64,000 nucleotides of DNA from Nonomuraea indica. Lineage in GTDB: Bacteria > Actinomycetota > Actinomycetes > Streptosporangiales > Streptosporangiaceae. The stretch is from contig NZ_KZ559474.1 of assembly GCF_002850745.1 (NCBI RefSeq), positions 112,029 through 176,028 on the forward strand, read 5' to 3'. The notes under the pieces are model-generated. The model did no database searches. It was not told the origin of the DNA and saw only the letters and a program-made list of their open reading frames with translations. The translations under genes and the position numbers were made by a program. The first letter of the stretch is position 1. Each line of letters begins with the position of its first letter. This document shows positions 8,577 through 16,370 of the stretch, piece by piece.

Positions 8577-9371
8577 ATGAGCTTCGTTCCCCCCGGCACC
8601 GGCTGGCCCGAGGACCCGGCGACCGACGAGACGCCGGTCGCCCACGACCCCGCGGACGTGCGCCGCCTCGCGGCCACCAGTCACACCCTCGCGGAGCTCA
8701 CCGCGCGGCAGTCGGTCTGCCGCGCCTGTCCCCGCCTGGTGGCCTGGCGCGAGGAGGTCGCCCAGGTGAGGCGGCGCGCGTTCGCGGACGAGACCTACTG
8801 GGGCCGCCCGGTCCCCGGCTGGGGCGACGAGCGCCCGCGCCTGCTCGTCGCGGGCCTCGCCCCGGCCGCCCACGGCGGCAACCGGACGGGCCGCATCTTC
8901 ACCGGTGACCGCAGCGGCGACTGGCTGTTCGCCTCGCTGCACCGCTGCGGCCTGGCCGCCCAGGAGACCAGCACGCACGCCGGAGACGGGCAGCGGCTCG
9001 TCGGCGCCCGGATGGTGGCCTCGGTGCGCTGCGCGCCGCCCGCCAACAAGCCCGCCCCCGACGAGAAGGCGGCCTGCTTCCCGTGGCTGGCCCGCGAGGT
9101 CGCGCTGGTCGCCCCGTCGGTCCGGGTCGTCGTCGCGCTCGGGGGCTACGCCTGGCAGGCCCTGTGGCCGGCGTTGAGGGAGGCGGGATACGCCCTGCCG
9201 CGCAGCCGCCCGCCGTTCGGCCACGGCGCCGAGGTCGTCCTCTCGTACGGGGACACGCCCGTCACCCTGCTCGGCTGCTACCACCCGAGCCAGCAGAACA
9301 CCTTCACCGGCCGGGTGACCGCCGCGATGCTCGACGACGTCTTCACCAGGGCGGCTCACCTCATGGTGTGA
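8577..9371 (+). CDS. Uracil-DNA glycosylase, family 5 (UdgB-like)
   Basis: A 264-residue DNA-repair glycosylase that removes uracil and related deaminated bases. Four cysteine positions suggest an iron-sulphur cluster as in UDG families 4 and 5 (CRACPRLVAW; SVRCAPPANKPAPDEKAACF). The active-site motif GLAPAAHGGNRTGRIFTGD and the C-terminal motif CYHPSQQNTFTGR identify family 5, which lacks the polar catalytic Asp/Asn of family 1. The ATG at 8577 starts just after the pseudogene ends. Its stop lies inside an inverted repeat. Confidence 0.9.
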   Translation: MSFVPPGTGWPEDPATDETPVAHDPADVRRLAATSHTLAELTARQSVCRACPRLVAWREEVAQVRRRAFADETYWGRPVPGWGDERPRLLVAGLAPAAHGGNRTGRIFTGDRSGDWLFASLHRCGLAAQETSTHAGDGQRLVGARMVASVRCAPPANKPAPDEKAACFPWLAREVALVAPSVRVVVALGGYAWQALWPALREAGYALPRSRPPFGHGAEVVLSYGDTPVTLLGCYHPSQQNTFTGRVTAAMLDDVFTRAAHLMV

Positions 9372-9388
9372 TGAATCGCATTCATCAC
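9368..9388. promoter_or_regulatory. Perfect inverted repeat over the udgB stop codon
   Basis: GTGATGAAT-CGC-ATTCATCAC has perfect 9-bp arms and 3-bp spacing. It is not followed by a T-run, so an operator for the downstream ndh gene is as likely as a terminator. Confidence 0.5.
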
Positions 9389-9420
9389 GCAGTGGAGTTC
9401 CATCCCGCCGGGACGTAAGC

Positions 9421-9438
9421 TTGTGAATGCTTTCACAA
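9421..9438. promoter_or_regulatory. Rex operator (ROP) upstream of ndh
   Basis: TTGTGAA-TGCT-TTCACAA matches the published Rex consensus TTGTGAAnnnnTTCACAA exactly and sits 17 bp before the ndh ATG. Rex represses respiratory genes when NADH/NAD+ is low and releases DNA when NADH rises. Confidence 0.9.
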
Positions 9439-9455
9439 ACGAGGATGGGCCTCAG

Positions 9456-10772
9456 ATGAACAAGCGCATTGTGATCGTGGGCGGCGGCTACGTCGGCCTC
9501 TACACCGCACTCCGACTCCAGAAGACCCTCCGCCGCGAGCTGCGCGACGGCTCCGTCAGCATCACGATCATCGACCCCCAGTCCTACATGACCTACCAGC
9601 CGTTCCTCCCCGAGGCGGCCGCCGGCAACCTGTCACCTCGGCATCTCGTCGCGCCGCTGCGCCGGGTGCTGCCCAAGGTGGAGATCCTCAACGGCCACGT
9701 CACCAAGGTCCACCACGGCGAGCGGACCGTCACCTTCCAGCCGGCCGAGGGCGAGGAGCGCGAGCTCGCCTACGACGTTCTCGTCATGGCCGCGGGCTCG
9801 ATCTCGCGCACGCTGCCGATCCCCGGCCTCACCGACATCGGCATCGGCTTCAAGACCGTGGGCGAGGCCATCGCGCTGCGCAACCGCGTCCTGCACCTGC
9901 TCGACGTGGCCGAGTCCACCGAGGACCCCGAGGTGCGCCGCCGCGCGCTGACGTTCGTGGTCGTGGGCGCCGGGTTCGCGGGCGTCGAGGCGCTGGCCGA
10001 GCTGGAGGACATGGCCAAGGACTCCACGCGCTACTACCGCAACATCGAGCCGTCCGACCTGCGCTGGGTGCTCGTCGAGGCCACCGACCGGGTGCTGCCC
10101 GAGGTCGGCCCGGAGATGGGCAAGTGGACGCTGGAGCAACTCCGCGAGCGCGGCATCGAGGTCAAGCTGGAGACGCGCCTGGAGTCCTGCGTCGGCGGCC
10201 ACGTCGTGCTCTCCGACGGCACGGAGTTCGACGCCGACACCCTGGTCTGGACGGCCGGCGTCAAGCCCAGCACGATCGTCAACTCCACCGACCTGCCGCT
10301 CGACGAGCGCGGCCGGGTCAAGACCACGGCGGCGCTGACCGTCGCGGGCGTCAAGGGCGCCTTCGCCGCCGGTGACATCGCGGGCGTGCCCGACGTGACC
10401 AACCCGGGCCAGTACTGCGCGCCCAACGCGCAGCACGCGGTGCGCCAGGCCAAGGTGCTCGCCGACAACATCGTCCGCCACCTGCGCGGTGAGCAACTGG
10501 TCGACTACCGCCACAAGTATGTCGGATCGGTCGCCGGACTCGGCCTGCACCAGGGCGTGGCCAACGTCTACGGCGTCAAGCTTCGCGGATTCCCTGCGTG
10601 GTTCATGCACCGGACCTACCATCTGTCGCGGGTGCCGACGCTCAACCGGAAGGTCCGTGTCGTCGTCGACTGGACCCTCGCGCTGTTCTTCAAGCGGGAG
10701 ACGATCTCGCTCGGCGAGGTCGAACACCCGCGTGACGGCTTCAGGGCCGCCGTGGCGACGACACGCCGCTAG
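9456..10772 (+). CDS. ndh: Type II NADH dehydrogenase (NDH-2)
   Basis: Non-proton-pumping NADH:quinone oxidoreductase, peripheral on the membrane, 438 residues. An FAD-binding GxGxxG opens the protein (IVIVGGGYVGLYTALRL); a second dinucleotide fold for NADH follows (FVVVGAGFAGVEALAEL, about 165-185). WTAGVKP, FAAGDIAGVPD and the quinone-site region QYCAPNAQHAVRQAKVLADNI are typical. The ATG at 9456 is preferred over GTG 9423, which lies inside the Rex operator; ACGAGGA is about 10 bases upstream. Placement under Rex links expression to redox state. Confidence 0.93.
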   Translation: MNKRIVIVGGGYVGLYTALRLQKTLRRELRDGSVSITIIDPQSYMTYQPFLPEAAAGNLSPRHLVAPLRRVLPKVEILNGHVTKVHHGERTVTFQPAEGEERELAYDVLVMAAGSISRTLPIPGLTDIGIGFKTVGEAIALRNRVLHLLDVAESTEDPEVRRRALTFVVVGAGFAGVEALAELEDMAKDSTRYYRNIEPSDLRWVLVEATDRVLPEVGPEMGKWTLEQLRERGIEVKLETRLESCVGGHVVLSDGTEFDADTLVWTAGVKPSTIVNSTDLPLDERGRVKTTAALTVAGVKGAFAAGDIAGVPDVTNPGQYCAPNAQHAVRQAKVLADNIVRHLRGEQLVDYRHKYVGSVAGLGLHQGVANVYGVKLRGFPAWFMHRTYHLSRVPTLNRKVRVVVDWTLALFFKRETISLGEVEHPRDGFRAAVATTRR

Positions 10773-10796
10773 CCCGGCTCTGTGGCGGCTCAGCAG

Positions 10797-10828
10797 CGCC
10801 CCGGTGCCCTCGCGCCGGGGCGTTCCGG
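10797..10828 (+). terminator. Probable ndh terminator
   Basis: CGCCCCGG (10797-10804) pairs with CCGGGGCG (10815-10822) over a 10-nt loop, followed by TTCCGG. The U-run is weak. Confidence 0.55.
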
Positions 10829-10862
10829 TGCCCGCGATCTTCGGACGAGAGGGGATCCACGG

Positions 10863-11375
10863 GTGGGGCTCTCAGCGGTGACCGTGCTCGGCGTCGACCG
10901 GCCCGGCGTCATCGCCGCGGTCACCGGTTCGCTCGCCGGGTGCGGGGCGAACATCCAGGACTCGACGATGACGCTGCTCGGCGGGCACGTCGCGATGATG
11001 TTACTGGTGTCGGGCGACCTCAGCCCGGAGGACCTGCTGCGGCGGGTGAGCGCTCCCGACCTGGTGGTGACGGCCTCGGCCGTCGACGCGCGCCGGCACT
11101 TCGGCTCCCCGCCCACCGGGCGCGGCCACGTGCTGACCGTCCACGGGCCGGACCGGCCGGGCATCCTCGCCGCGATCAGCGCCGAGCTCGCCGGGGTCGG
11201 CGGCCACATCACCGGCATGAGCAGCCGGCTGACCGGCCGCCTGTACGTGCTGATCGCCGACGTGGAGCTGCCGGCCGAGGTGGACGTGGCGGGCCTGGCG
11301 GCCCGGCTCGCCGCCGTGGGCGCCGGTCTTGACAGCGAAATCACTTTGCGTCGTGTGGAAACTCACATGCTGTGA
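10863..11375 (+). CDS. Tandem ACT-domain protein (GcvR-like)
   Basis: A 170-residue protein made of two ACT domains: residues about 4-75 (VTVLGVDRPGVIAAVTGSLAGCGANI) and about 88-165 (LTVHGPDRPGILAAISAELAGVGGHI). No catalytic domain is attached, so a ligand-sensing or protein-regulating role is likely, as for GcvR. Ligand unknown. The GTG at 10863 follows a GAGAGGGG ribosome binding site. Codon 47 is TTA. Confidence 0.8.
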   Translation: MGLSAVTVLGVDRPGVIAAVTGSLAGCGANIQDSTMTLLGGHVAMMLLVSGDLSPEDLLRRVSAPDLVVTASAVDARRHFGSPPTGRGHVLTVHGPDRPGILAAISAELAGVGGHITGMSSRLTGRLYVLIADVELPAEVDVAGLAARLAAVGAGLDSEITLRRVETHML

Positions 11376-11656
11376 AGGCCCGGTGAAAACCGCGCGGGTA
11401 CGCTCCGTTACCTGCAGTCGTCCGAGCAGGGAAAACGCGACGTACTACACATAAGCGGTTGCCAGAAACGCAAGATCCCGTCACCATCGAAGCCGATGCC
11501 TCCGAACCCCGGTCCTTTCAGCACCATCGGGACCAAGGGCGTTGTCCCTGGACAGAGTGCCAGGAGCCCTATCACTTCATCGCAGGCTTCACAGTTGTGA
11601 CGCATGATGCGAAGTTGTGCTCCTCGGGAGCATGGTCCGTTTCGTATGATTGCGGC
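11376..11656. other. Gene-poor spacer upstream of the tRNA
   Basis: About 280 bp with lower GC than the surroundings. Short ORFs here show no family resemblance and no ribosome binding site. A TATGAT hexamer at 11645-11650 could be a -10 box for the tRNA, but it would leave almost no 5' leader. I see nothing else. Confidence 0.5.
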
Positions 11657-11729
11657 GCCCCCGTAGCCCAATGGCAGAGGCAAACCCCTTAAAAGGGTTG
11701 ACGTGCGGGTTCGAATCCCGCCGGGGGCA
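11657..11729 (+). tRNA. tRNA with anticodon UAA (Leu UUA codon) but class I shape
   Basis: The cloverleaf is clear: acceptor GCCCCCG/CGGGGGC, D arm with GG (AATGGCAG), anticodon stem AACCC/GGGTT with loop CTTAAAA (U33, anticodon TAA, A37), 5-nt variable loop GACGT, T arm GCGGG-TTCGAAT-CCCGC, discriminator A73, CCA not encoded. Length is 73 nt. Anticodon UAA reads leucine UUA, yet bacterial tRNA-Leu is class II with a long variable arm. Either this is an atypical tRNA-Leu or its amino acid identity differs from the codon-table prediction. Confidence 0.88.
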
Positions 11730-11849
11730 CGCACGTCCACCCTCGGAAATGGACCCTGTTTTCGACGCCGCTGACGCCGGGAACTTCCCTGGTGTCACGT
11801 TCGTTGTGCTCGCGATGACGTCTCGAACCTACATAGATCTGGGCGCGAG

Positions 11850-11880
11850 TTGACCTAGGCGGTGACCGGTCCAATAGGCT
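11850..11880 (+). promoter_or_regulatory. Candidate promoter of the Bax inhibitor-1 gene
   Basis: TTGACC (11850-11855) and TAGGCT (11875-11880) with a 19-bp spacer lie just before the AGGAGG site of the downstream gene. The spacing is slightly long. Confidence 0.4.
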
Positions 11881-11898
11881 CGGCCACAGGAGGCAGCG

Positions 11899-12693
11899 AT
11901 GGAGAGCAAGAACCCCGTTTTCAGCAGGTCGCGGCAGCAGTCCGGTGGTTGGGGAGCGCCCGCCCCCACGCCTGACCAGCTGCAGCGCATGTACGACAGC
12001 CCGTCGTACGCACCCCCGGCCCAGCCGGCATACCGGACGATGACGCTCGACGATGTCGTGGTCCGCGGGTTCATCACCCTCGGCGCGCTCGTCGCGGCCG
12101 CCGCCGCCGCGTGGTACTTCGAGGTCCCCATGGCGGTGGCCGTCGGCTCGGCCCTCGTCGCGCTGGTCCTCGGCCTGGTCGCGTCGTTCAAGCAGAGCAC
12201 CAACCCCGCGCTCATCCTCGCCTACGCGGTCTTCGAGGGTGTGTTCCTGGGGGCGCTCAGCTCCCTGTTCCAGTCGATGTTCGGCAACAACATCGTGCTC
12301 CAGGCGGTGCTGGGCACGGCCTTCGCCTTCGGCGCGATGCTGACCGTCTACTCACTGCGGATCGTGCGGGTCACGTCCAAGATGGTCAAGTACGTGATGG
12401 GCGCCGCCATCGCGGCACTGGGCCTCGTCCTGGTCAACCTGATCCTCGGCTTCTTCGTCCCCGGTGGGCTCGGCCTGCGGACCGACTCCCCGATCGGCTG
12501 GGTCTTCAGCATCGCGATGATCCTGATCGGGTGCTTCTTCCTGCTCCTCGACTTCGACGCGATCGAGCAGGGCGTCAAGCAGGGCGCTCCGGAGAAGTTC
12601 GCCTGGCAGTGCGTCTTCGGGCTCACGCTCACCCTCGTGTGGATCTACATCGAGGTGCTGCGCTTCATCAGCTACTTCACCAGCAGCGACTGA
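11899..12693 (+). CDS. Bax inhibitor-1 / YccA-like family membrane protein
   Basis: A 264-residue integral membrane protein with about seven helices after a roughly 45-residue cytoplasmic N-terminus rich in Pro, Gln and Ser. The family hallmark is an internal pair of acidic residues near the C-terminus (LLLDFDAIEQGVKQGAPEKF), followed by the last helix. Bacterial members such as BsYetJ are pH-sensitive calcium leak channels; this one's role is unknown. The start is supported by AGGAGG. A strong terminator follows. Confidence 0.88.
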   Translation: MESKNPVFSRSRQQSGGWGAPAPTPDQLQRMYDSPSYAPPAQPAYRTMTLDDVVVRGFITLGALVAAAAAAWYFEVPMAVAVGSALVALVLGLVASFKQSTNPALILAYAVFEGVFLGALSSLFQSMFGNNIVLQAVLGTAFAFGAMLTVYSLRIVRVTSKMVKYVMGAAIAALGLVLVNLILGFFVPGGLGLRTDSPIGWVFSIAMILIGCFFLLLDFDAIEQGVKQGAPEKFAWQCVFGLTLTLVWIYIEVLRFISYFTSSD

Positions 12694-12720
12694 CCGGGCA
12701 CGTCGCCCCGCTGCTGCGCA

Positions 12721-12753
12721 GGGCCCCGCCGACCCGGCGGGGCCCTTCTGCTT
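12721..12753 (+). terminator. Rho-independent terminator
   Basis: GGGCCCCGCC and GGCGGGGCCC form a perfect 10-bp stem with loop GACCC, followed by TTCTGCTT. Confidence 0.8.
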
Positions 12754-12859
12754 GCCGGGAGATCAACAGTTCGTAACGAATTGGTGGCGAGTTGGGGGTT
12801 GCGATTCCGGATGAGGTGTTGCAGTGTCAAGCAAAGGACCTTATTCCGTGGAGGTGCCC

Positions 12860-13093
12860 ATGTCCTTGAACCACTCACCGGAGACGCAGACCAAACTGAT
12901 CGCAAGGGTCCCGGCGATAACGGGACGCGAACTCCCCGAGTGGTTCCAAGCCATCGACAACGGCCCAAGCTTCCTGCGATGTGACGAGCGGGCCAACTGG
13001 CTCGCCGACGAGCACGGGCTGACCCACGGCTACGCCGCCGCGATCGTCCACGAGCACGAGCGGCACCGCCGCAACCGCATGGGCTTCATCTAG
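12860..13093 (+). CDS. DUF4287 domain protein
   Basis: A 77-residue soluble protein. The C-terminal half, WLADEHGLTHGYAAAIVHEH, is the DUF4287 signature (a helical H-G-x-A-x-A-I pattern). Function unknown. The ATG at 12860 is chosen because GGAGG lies 6 bases upstream; a GTG at 12824 in the same frame has no such site. It stands alone. Confidence 0.8.
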   Translation: MSLNHSPETQTKLIARVPAITGRELPEWFQAIDNGPSFLRCDERANWLADEHGLTHGYAAAIVHEHERHRRNRMGFI

Positions 13094-13147
13094 AGCCCGC
13101 CCTGCCCACGCGCCCGTGCTCCGGCACGGGCGCGTCATCATGGGGCC

Positions 13148-13558
13148 ATGGATCTGGACAGAGCGAGAGAGTTCCTCCGCGGCAGCCACCACGCGGTCCT
13201 GCTGACCCGGCACGCCGACGGCCGGCCGCAGATGTCGCCGGTGGTGGTGGGCGTGGACGCGGAGGGGTTCCTGGTGGTCAGCAGCAGGGAGACGGCGGTC
13301 AAGACACGGAACGCCCGCCGCGACCCGCAGGTGTCCGTCTGCGCCTTCACGGACGCCTTCTTCGGCGACTGGGTGCAGGTGGACGGCACGGCGGAGGTCG
13401 TCGCGCTGCCCGAGGCGATGGACCACCTGGTCTCCTACTACCGCGACATCTCGGGCGAGCATCCCGACTGGGACGACTACCGGGCGGCCATGGTGCGCGA
13501 GCGCCGGGTCGTCATCCGCATCGCCCCGCACCGGGCCGGCCCCGACGTCCACGGCTGA
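13148..13558 (+). CDS. PPOX-class flavin/F420-dependent oxidoreductase
   Basis: A 136-residue split-barrel protein of the pyridoxamine 5'-phosphate oxidase superfamily. Conserved pieces include HAVLLTRHADGRPQMSPVVVGVD, a phosphate-contacting SSRETAVKTRNARRDPQVSVC, and WVQVDGTAEVV. Actinobacterial members of this size usually bind F420 rather than FMN, but sequence alone does not settle the cofactor or substrate. It converges on the thiolase gene. Confidence 0.8.
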   Translation: MDLDRAREFLRGSHHAVLLTRHADGRPQMSPVVVGVDAEGFLVVSSRETAVKTRNARRDPQVSVCAFTDAFFGDWVQVDGTAEVVALPEAMDHLVSYYRDISGEHPDWDDYRAAMVRERRVVIRIAPHRAGPDVHG

Positions 13559-13571
13559 CCCCGCCGGCGCC

Positions 13572-13605
13572 GACCGGGCGCGGCACGTCCGCGCGGCGCC
13601 CGGTC
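13572..13605. terminator. Stem-loop between convergent genes
   Basis: GACCGGGCGC and GCGCCCGGTC form a perfect 10-bp stem with a 14-nt loop, midway between the convergent PPOX and thiolase genes. No U-run. Confidence 0.5.
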
Positions 13606-13614
13606 AGGCGAACG

Positions 13615-14832
13615 TCAGCTGAGGCGCTCCAGGATCATCGCCATGCCCTGGCCGCCGCCCACGCACATGGTCTCCAGACCGATGGACTTGTCGTGGTGCT
13701 GGAGGCTGTTGATCAGCGTGGACGTGATGCGGGCCCCGGTCATGCCGAACGGGTGCCCCACGGCGATCGCCCCGCCGTTGACGTTCAGCCGGTCGAGGTC
13801 GATGCCCAGCTCCCGGTACGACGGGATGACCTGGGCGGCGAACGCCTCGTTGATCTCGACCAGGTCGACGTCCTCGATCGCCATCCCGGCCCGGGCGAGC
13901 GCCTGCCGGGAGGCCTCGACCGGGCCCAGCCCCATGATCTCGGGGGACAGGCCGGTGACTCCGGTGGAGACGATCCGGGCGAGCGGGGTGATGCCCAGCT
14001 CGGCCGCCCGCACGTCGCTCATCACGACGACGGCCGCGGCCCCGTCGTTGAGCGGGCAGCAGTTGCCGGCCGTGACCGTGCCGTCGGGGCGGAAGACGGG
14101 CTTGAGCCCGGCCACCGCCTCGTACGTCGTGCCGGCCCGGGGGCCGTCGTCCTGGCTCACCACCGTGCCGTCGGGCAGCGTCACCGGGGTGATGTCCTTC
14201 TGCCAGAAACCGTCGGCGATGGCCTTCTCGGCGAGGTTCTGCGAGCGCACGCCGAACTCGTCCTGCTCCTGGCGGCTGACGCCCCTGAGCCGGGCGACGT
14301 TCTCGGCGGTCTGGCCCATGGCGATGTAGACGTCGGGCAGCGTGTCGTCCTCGCGCGGGTCGTGCCAGTCACGGCCGCCCTCGGCGAACTGCTTGGTGCG
14401 GGCCACCGCCTCGTCGAAGGAGGGGTTCTGGGTCTCCGGCAGCGAGTCGGAGTTGCCCTTGGTGAACCGGGAGACCATCTCCACGCCGGCCGAGACGAAC
14501 ACGTCGCCCTCGCCCGCCTTGATGGCGTGGAAGGCCATCCGCGTGGTCTGCAGCGACGAGGAGCAGTAGCGGGTGATCGTGGTGCCCGGAACGCCGTCCA
14601 GGCCCAGCATCACCGACACCACGCGGGCCATGTTGAAGCCCTGCTCGCCGCCGGGCAGGCCGCAGCCCAGCATGATGTCGTCGATGGTCGTGGGGTCGAG
14701 CTGGGGCACCTTGTCCAGCGCGGCCCTGATCATCCGTACGGTCAGGTCGTCCGCGCGCAGCTCCTTGAGCGAACCCTTGAAGGCGCGCCCGATCGGCGAT
14801 CGGGCGGTGGCGACGATGACTGCCTCGGGCAT
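13615..14832 (-). CDS. Acetyl-CoA C-acyltransferase (thiolase, FadA3-like)
   Basis: A 405-residue thiolase that cleaves 3-ketoacyl-CoA or condenses acyl-CoAs. The nucleophilic Cys sits in TRYCSSSLQTTRMAFHAI (about residue 90). GHPFGMTGARI carries the catalytic His and CVGGGQGMAMILE the second Cys. NEAFAAQVI is conserved. ATG 14832 is preferred to GTG 14853 because GAGGAGGGG lies between them. Its place before an SGNH hydrolase and cbs matches the fadA3 neighbourhood of mycobacteria. A palindrome covers its promoter. Confidence 0.93.
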   Translation of the reverse strand: MPEAVIVATARSPIGRAFKGSLKELRADDLTVRMIRAALDKVPQLDPTTIDDIMLGCGLPGGEQGFNMARVVSVMLGLDGVPGTTITRYCSSSLQTTRMAFHAIKAGEGDVFVSAGVEMVSRFTKGNSDSLPETQNPSFDEAVARTKQFAEGGRDWHDPREDDTLPDVYIAMGQTAENVARLRGVSRQEQDEFGVRSQNLAEKAIADGFWQKDITPVTLPDGTVVSQDDGPRAGTTYEAVAGLKPVFRPDGTVTAGNCCPLNDGAAAVVVMSDVRAAELGITPLARIVSTGVTGLSPEIMGLGPVEASRQALARAGMAIEDVDLVEINEAFAAQVIPSYRELGIDLDRLNVNGGAIAVGHPFGMTGARITSTLINSLQHHDKSIGLETMCVGGGQGMAMILERLS

Positions 14833-14848
14833 CTGCCCCTCCTCTGTC

Positions 14849-14877
14849 AGCACTTAACAGAACTATATTTCAGTGCT
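14849..14877. promoter_or_regulatory. Inverted repeat in the thiolase promoter
   Basis: Arms AGCACT and AGTGCT are 17 bp apart, and the half-sites extend to AGCACTnAA on both sides. A minus-strand TATAGT inside the repeat could be the -10 box, so a bound repressor would block transcription. This is a typical layout for a TetR-type regulator of fatty-acid genes, but the regulator is not in the window. Confidence 0.5.
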
Positions 14878-14943
14878 GCCCGGCCGTCCCGTCGCCCCGT
14901 CGCCACGTTGTCTCCGCGCTGTCGCCCGGCCCGCCACCCTCGG

Positions 14944-16311
14944 TCAGCCGTACATGCCCGGCGCCTCGGCCGTGCTGTCGTTGACGGCGTGGGCGCCCCC
15001 CTTCTCGTCACGCCACAGCCGCCAGCCGTCCTGGCTGCCGGTGAACCACGAGGGCGGCGTCGGCGAGCCCGCCACCCGCCGGCCCGTCGCCAGGTCGTAC
15101 TCGCACACGGCGGCCACCGAGTAGAAGCCCGGCGCCTGTCCCTTCAGCGGGAGCGGCTTGGGGTCGGTCACGCAGAAGGACCAGCCGCGCTGCTCCTCCA
15201 CGGGCACCGCCTGGCCGGTGGTCAGGTCGAACACCGATCCCTTGGCGGCGTGCTTGAGGAAGCCCAGCTTGTCCATGCGGTCGGGGAAGGCGAGCCACCA
15301 CCCCGAACCGGGCACCGACGCGGCCGGGATCTGGCCGATCACCCGCCCGGTGCCGGAGTCGAGCCGGGCGAAGCCGCCATAGGCGCCCTGCTGGTCCACC
15401 GGCCGCACGACGGGGGCGAAGCCGGGGTTGCCGCTCGGGTAGACGCGCACAACCGAGGGCCGCATCCAGTTGACCGTGCCGTCGGCGATCTTGATGGAGA
15501 ACAGGCCGAACGTGGTCAGCTTCTTCGTACGGGGATCGGTGTAGGGGGCGAGGTAGCCGACCAGATCGGAGCCGGCGGCGCCGAACGCCCAGCCGCCCGA
15601 CAGGTCGATGCCGGGGCCGAGGGCCTGCTCGATGGGCTGCTGCCACTGCAGCTTGCCCGTCTTGAGCTCGTACGACTCGACGGTGGGCGAGGCCGCCAGA
15701 CGCAGCATGAGCACCCGCTCGCCGTCGGACCACTCGACCTCGGCCAGGCCGGGCAGCTTCCACAGGAGCTTGCCGGTGGCCGGGTCGAGCACCACCACCC
15801 GCGCCGACGACAGCGCGGTGTGCTCCGACAGGCAGACGTACGGGCCGCAGCTCTGCGGGCCGAAGGTGGAGTGCGCCGGCCGGGTCCACAGCCGGCGGCC
15901 GGTGCGGGCGTCGCGGGCGACGACCGTGGCGTTCCAGCGGCCGGTCCTGGCCGGGTCGAGCGCCACGACGACGGCGCCCTTGCCGGGCGGCTCGGTCAGC
16001 GCGGGGGCCGAGACGCCCATGCCGGGCAGCCGGCCCGCCATCGTGGCCGGGTGCGCCCACAGCCGGCGGCCGGTGGCGAGGTCGAGGGCGACGGTCTCGA
16101 GCGTGCCGCCGGGCTTCATGGACGTGGCCGTGACGACCCCGCCCCCGGCGACCATCCTGCTGACGACGTTGACCTCGGAGTTGTGCCAGGCGGGGAAGGC
16201 GGCCGTGGCCGCGTCGCTGCCCGAGCAGCCGGTCAGCGTGGTGGTGAGCGCGGTGGTCAGCGCCAGCGCCGTGGCCAGGGCGGGGGCGGGTTTCGTGAGG
16301 GGCCGGAGCAC
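14944..16311 (-). CDS. PQQ-like beta-propeller lipoprotein
   Basis: A 455-residue secreted lipoprotein. GTG 16311, about 7 bases after GGAGTGG, gives a signal peptide that ends in the lipobox LTGC-SGS near residue 30. The rest repeats WD/PQQ-like blades of the form D-x-A-T-G-R-R-L-W (ALDLATGRRLWAHP, ARDARTGRRLWTRP, LDPATGKLLWKLP, YELKTGKLQWQQP). No PQQ-ligand set or catalytic residue is obvious, so it is more likely a binding scaffold than a dehydrogenase. Function unknown. Confidence 0.75.
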   Translation of the reverse strand: MLRPLTKPAPALATALALTTALTTTLTGCSGSDAATAAFPAWHNSEVNVVSRMVAGGGVVTATSMKPGGTLETVALDLATGRRLWAHPATMAGRLPGMGVSAPALTEPPGKGAVVVALDPARTGRWNATVVARDARTGRRLWTRPAHSTFGPQSCGPYVCLSEHTALSSARVVVLDPATGKLLWKLPGLAEVEWSDGERVLMLRLAASPTVESYELKTGKLQWQQPIEQALGPGIDLSGGWAFGAAGSDLVGYLAPYTDPRTKKLTTFGLFSIKIADGTVNWMRPSVVRVYPSGNPGFAPVVRPVDQQGAYGGFARLDSGTGRVIGQIPAASVPGSGWWLAFPDRMDKLGFLKHAAKGSVFDLTTGQAVPVEEQRGWSFCVTDPKPLPLKGQAPGFYSVAAVCEYDLATGRRVAGSPTPPSWFTGSQDGWRLWRDEKGGAHAVNDSTAEAPGMYG

Positions 16312-16370
16312 GGTCAATCCACTCCAAACAGGACGAGGAGTGACGGCCTCGGAGCGGAGGGTGACCGGCG

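Noticed and set aside
9423..9455. Upstream GTG start for ndh
   Set aside because: It lies inside the perfect Rex operator; ATG 9456 has its own ribosome binding site and matches family N-termini.
11415..11692. Small ORFs upstream of and across the tRNA
   Set aside because: No ribosome binding site or family resemblance; frames run into the tRNA.
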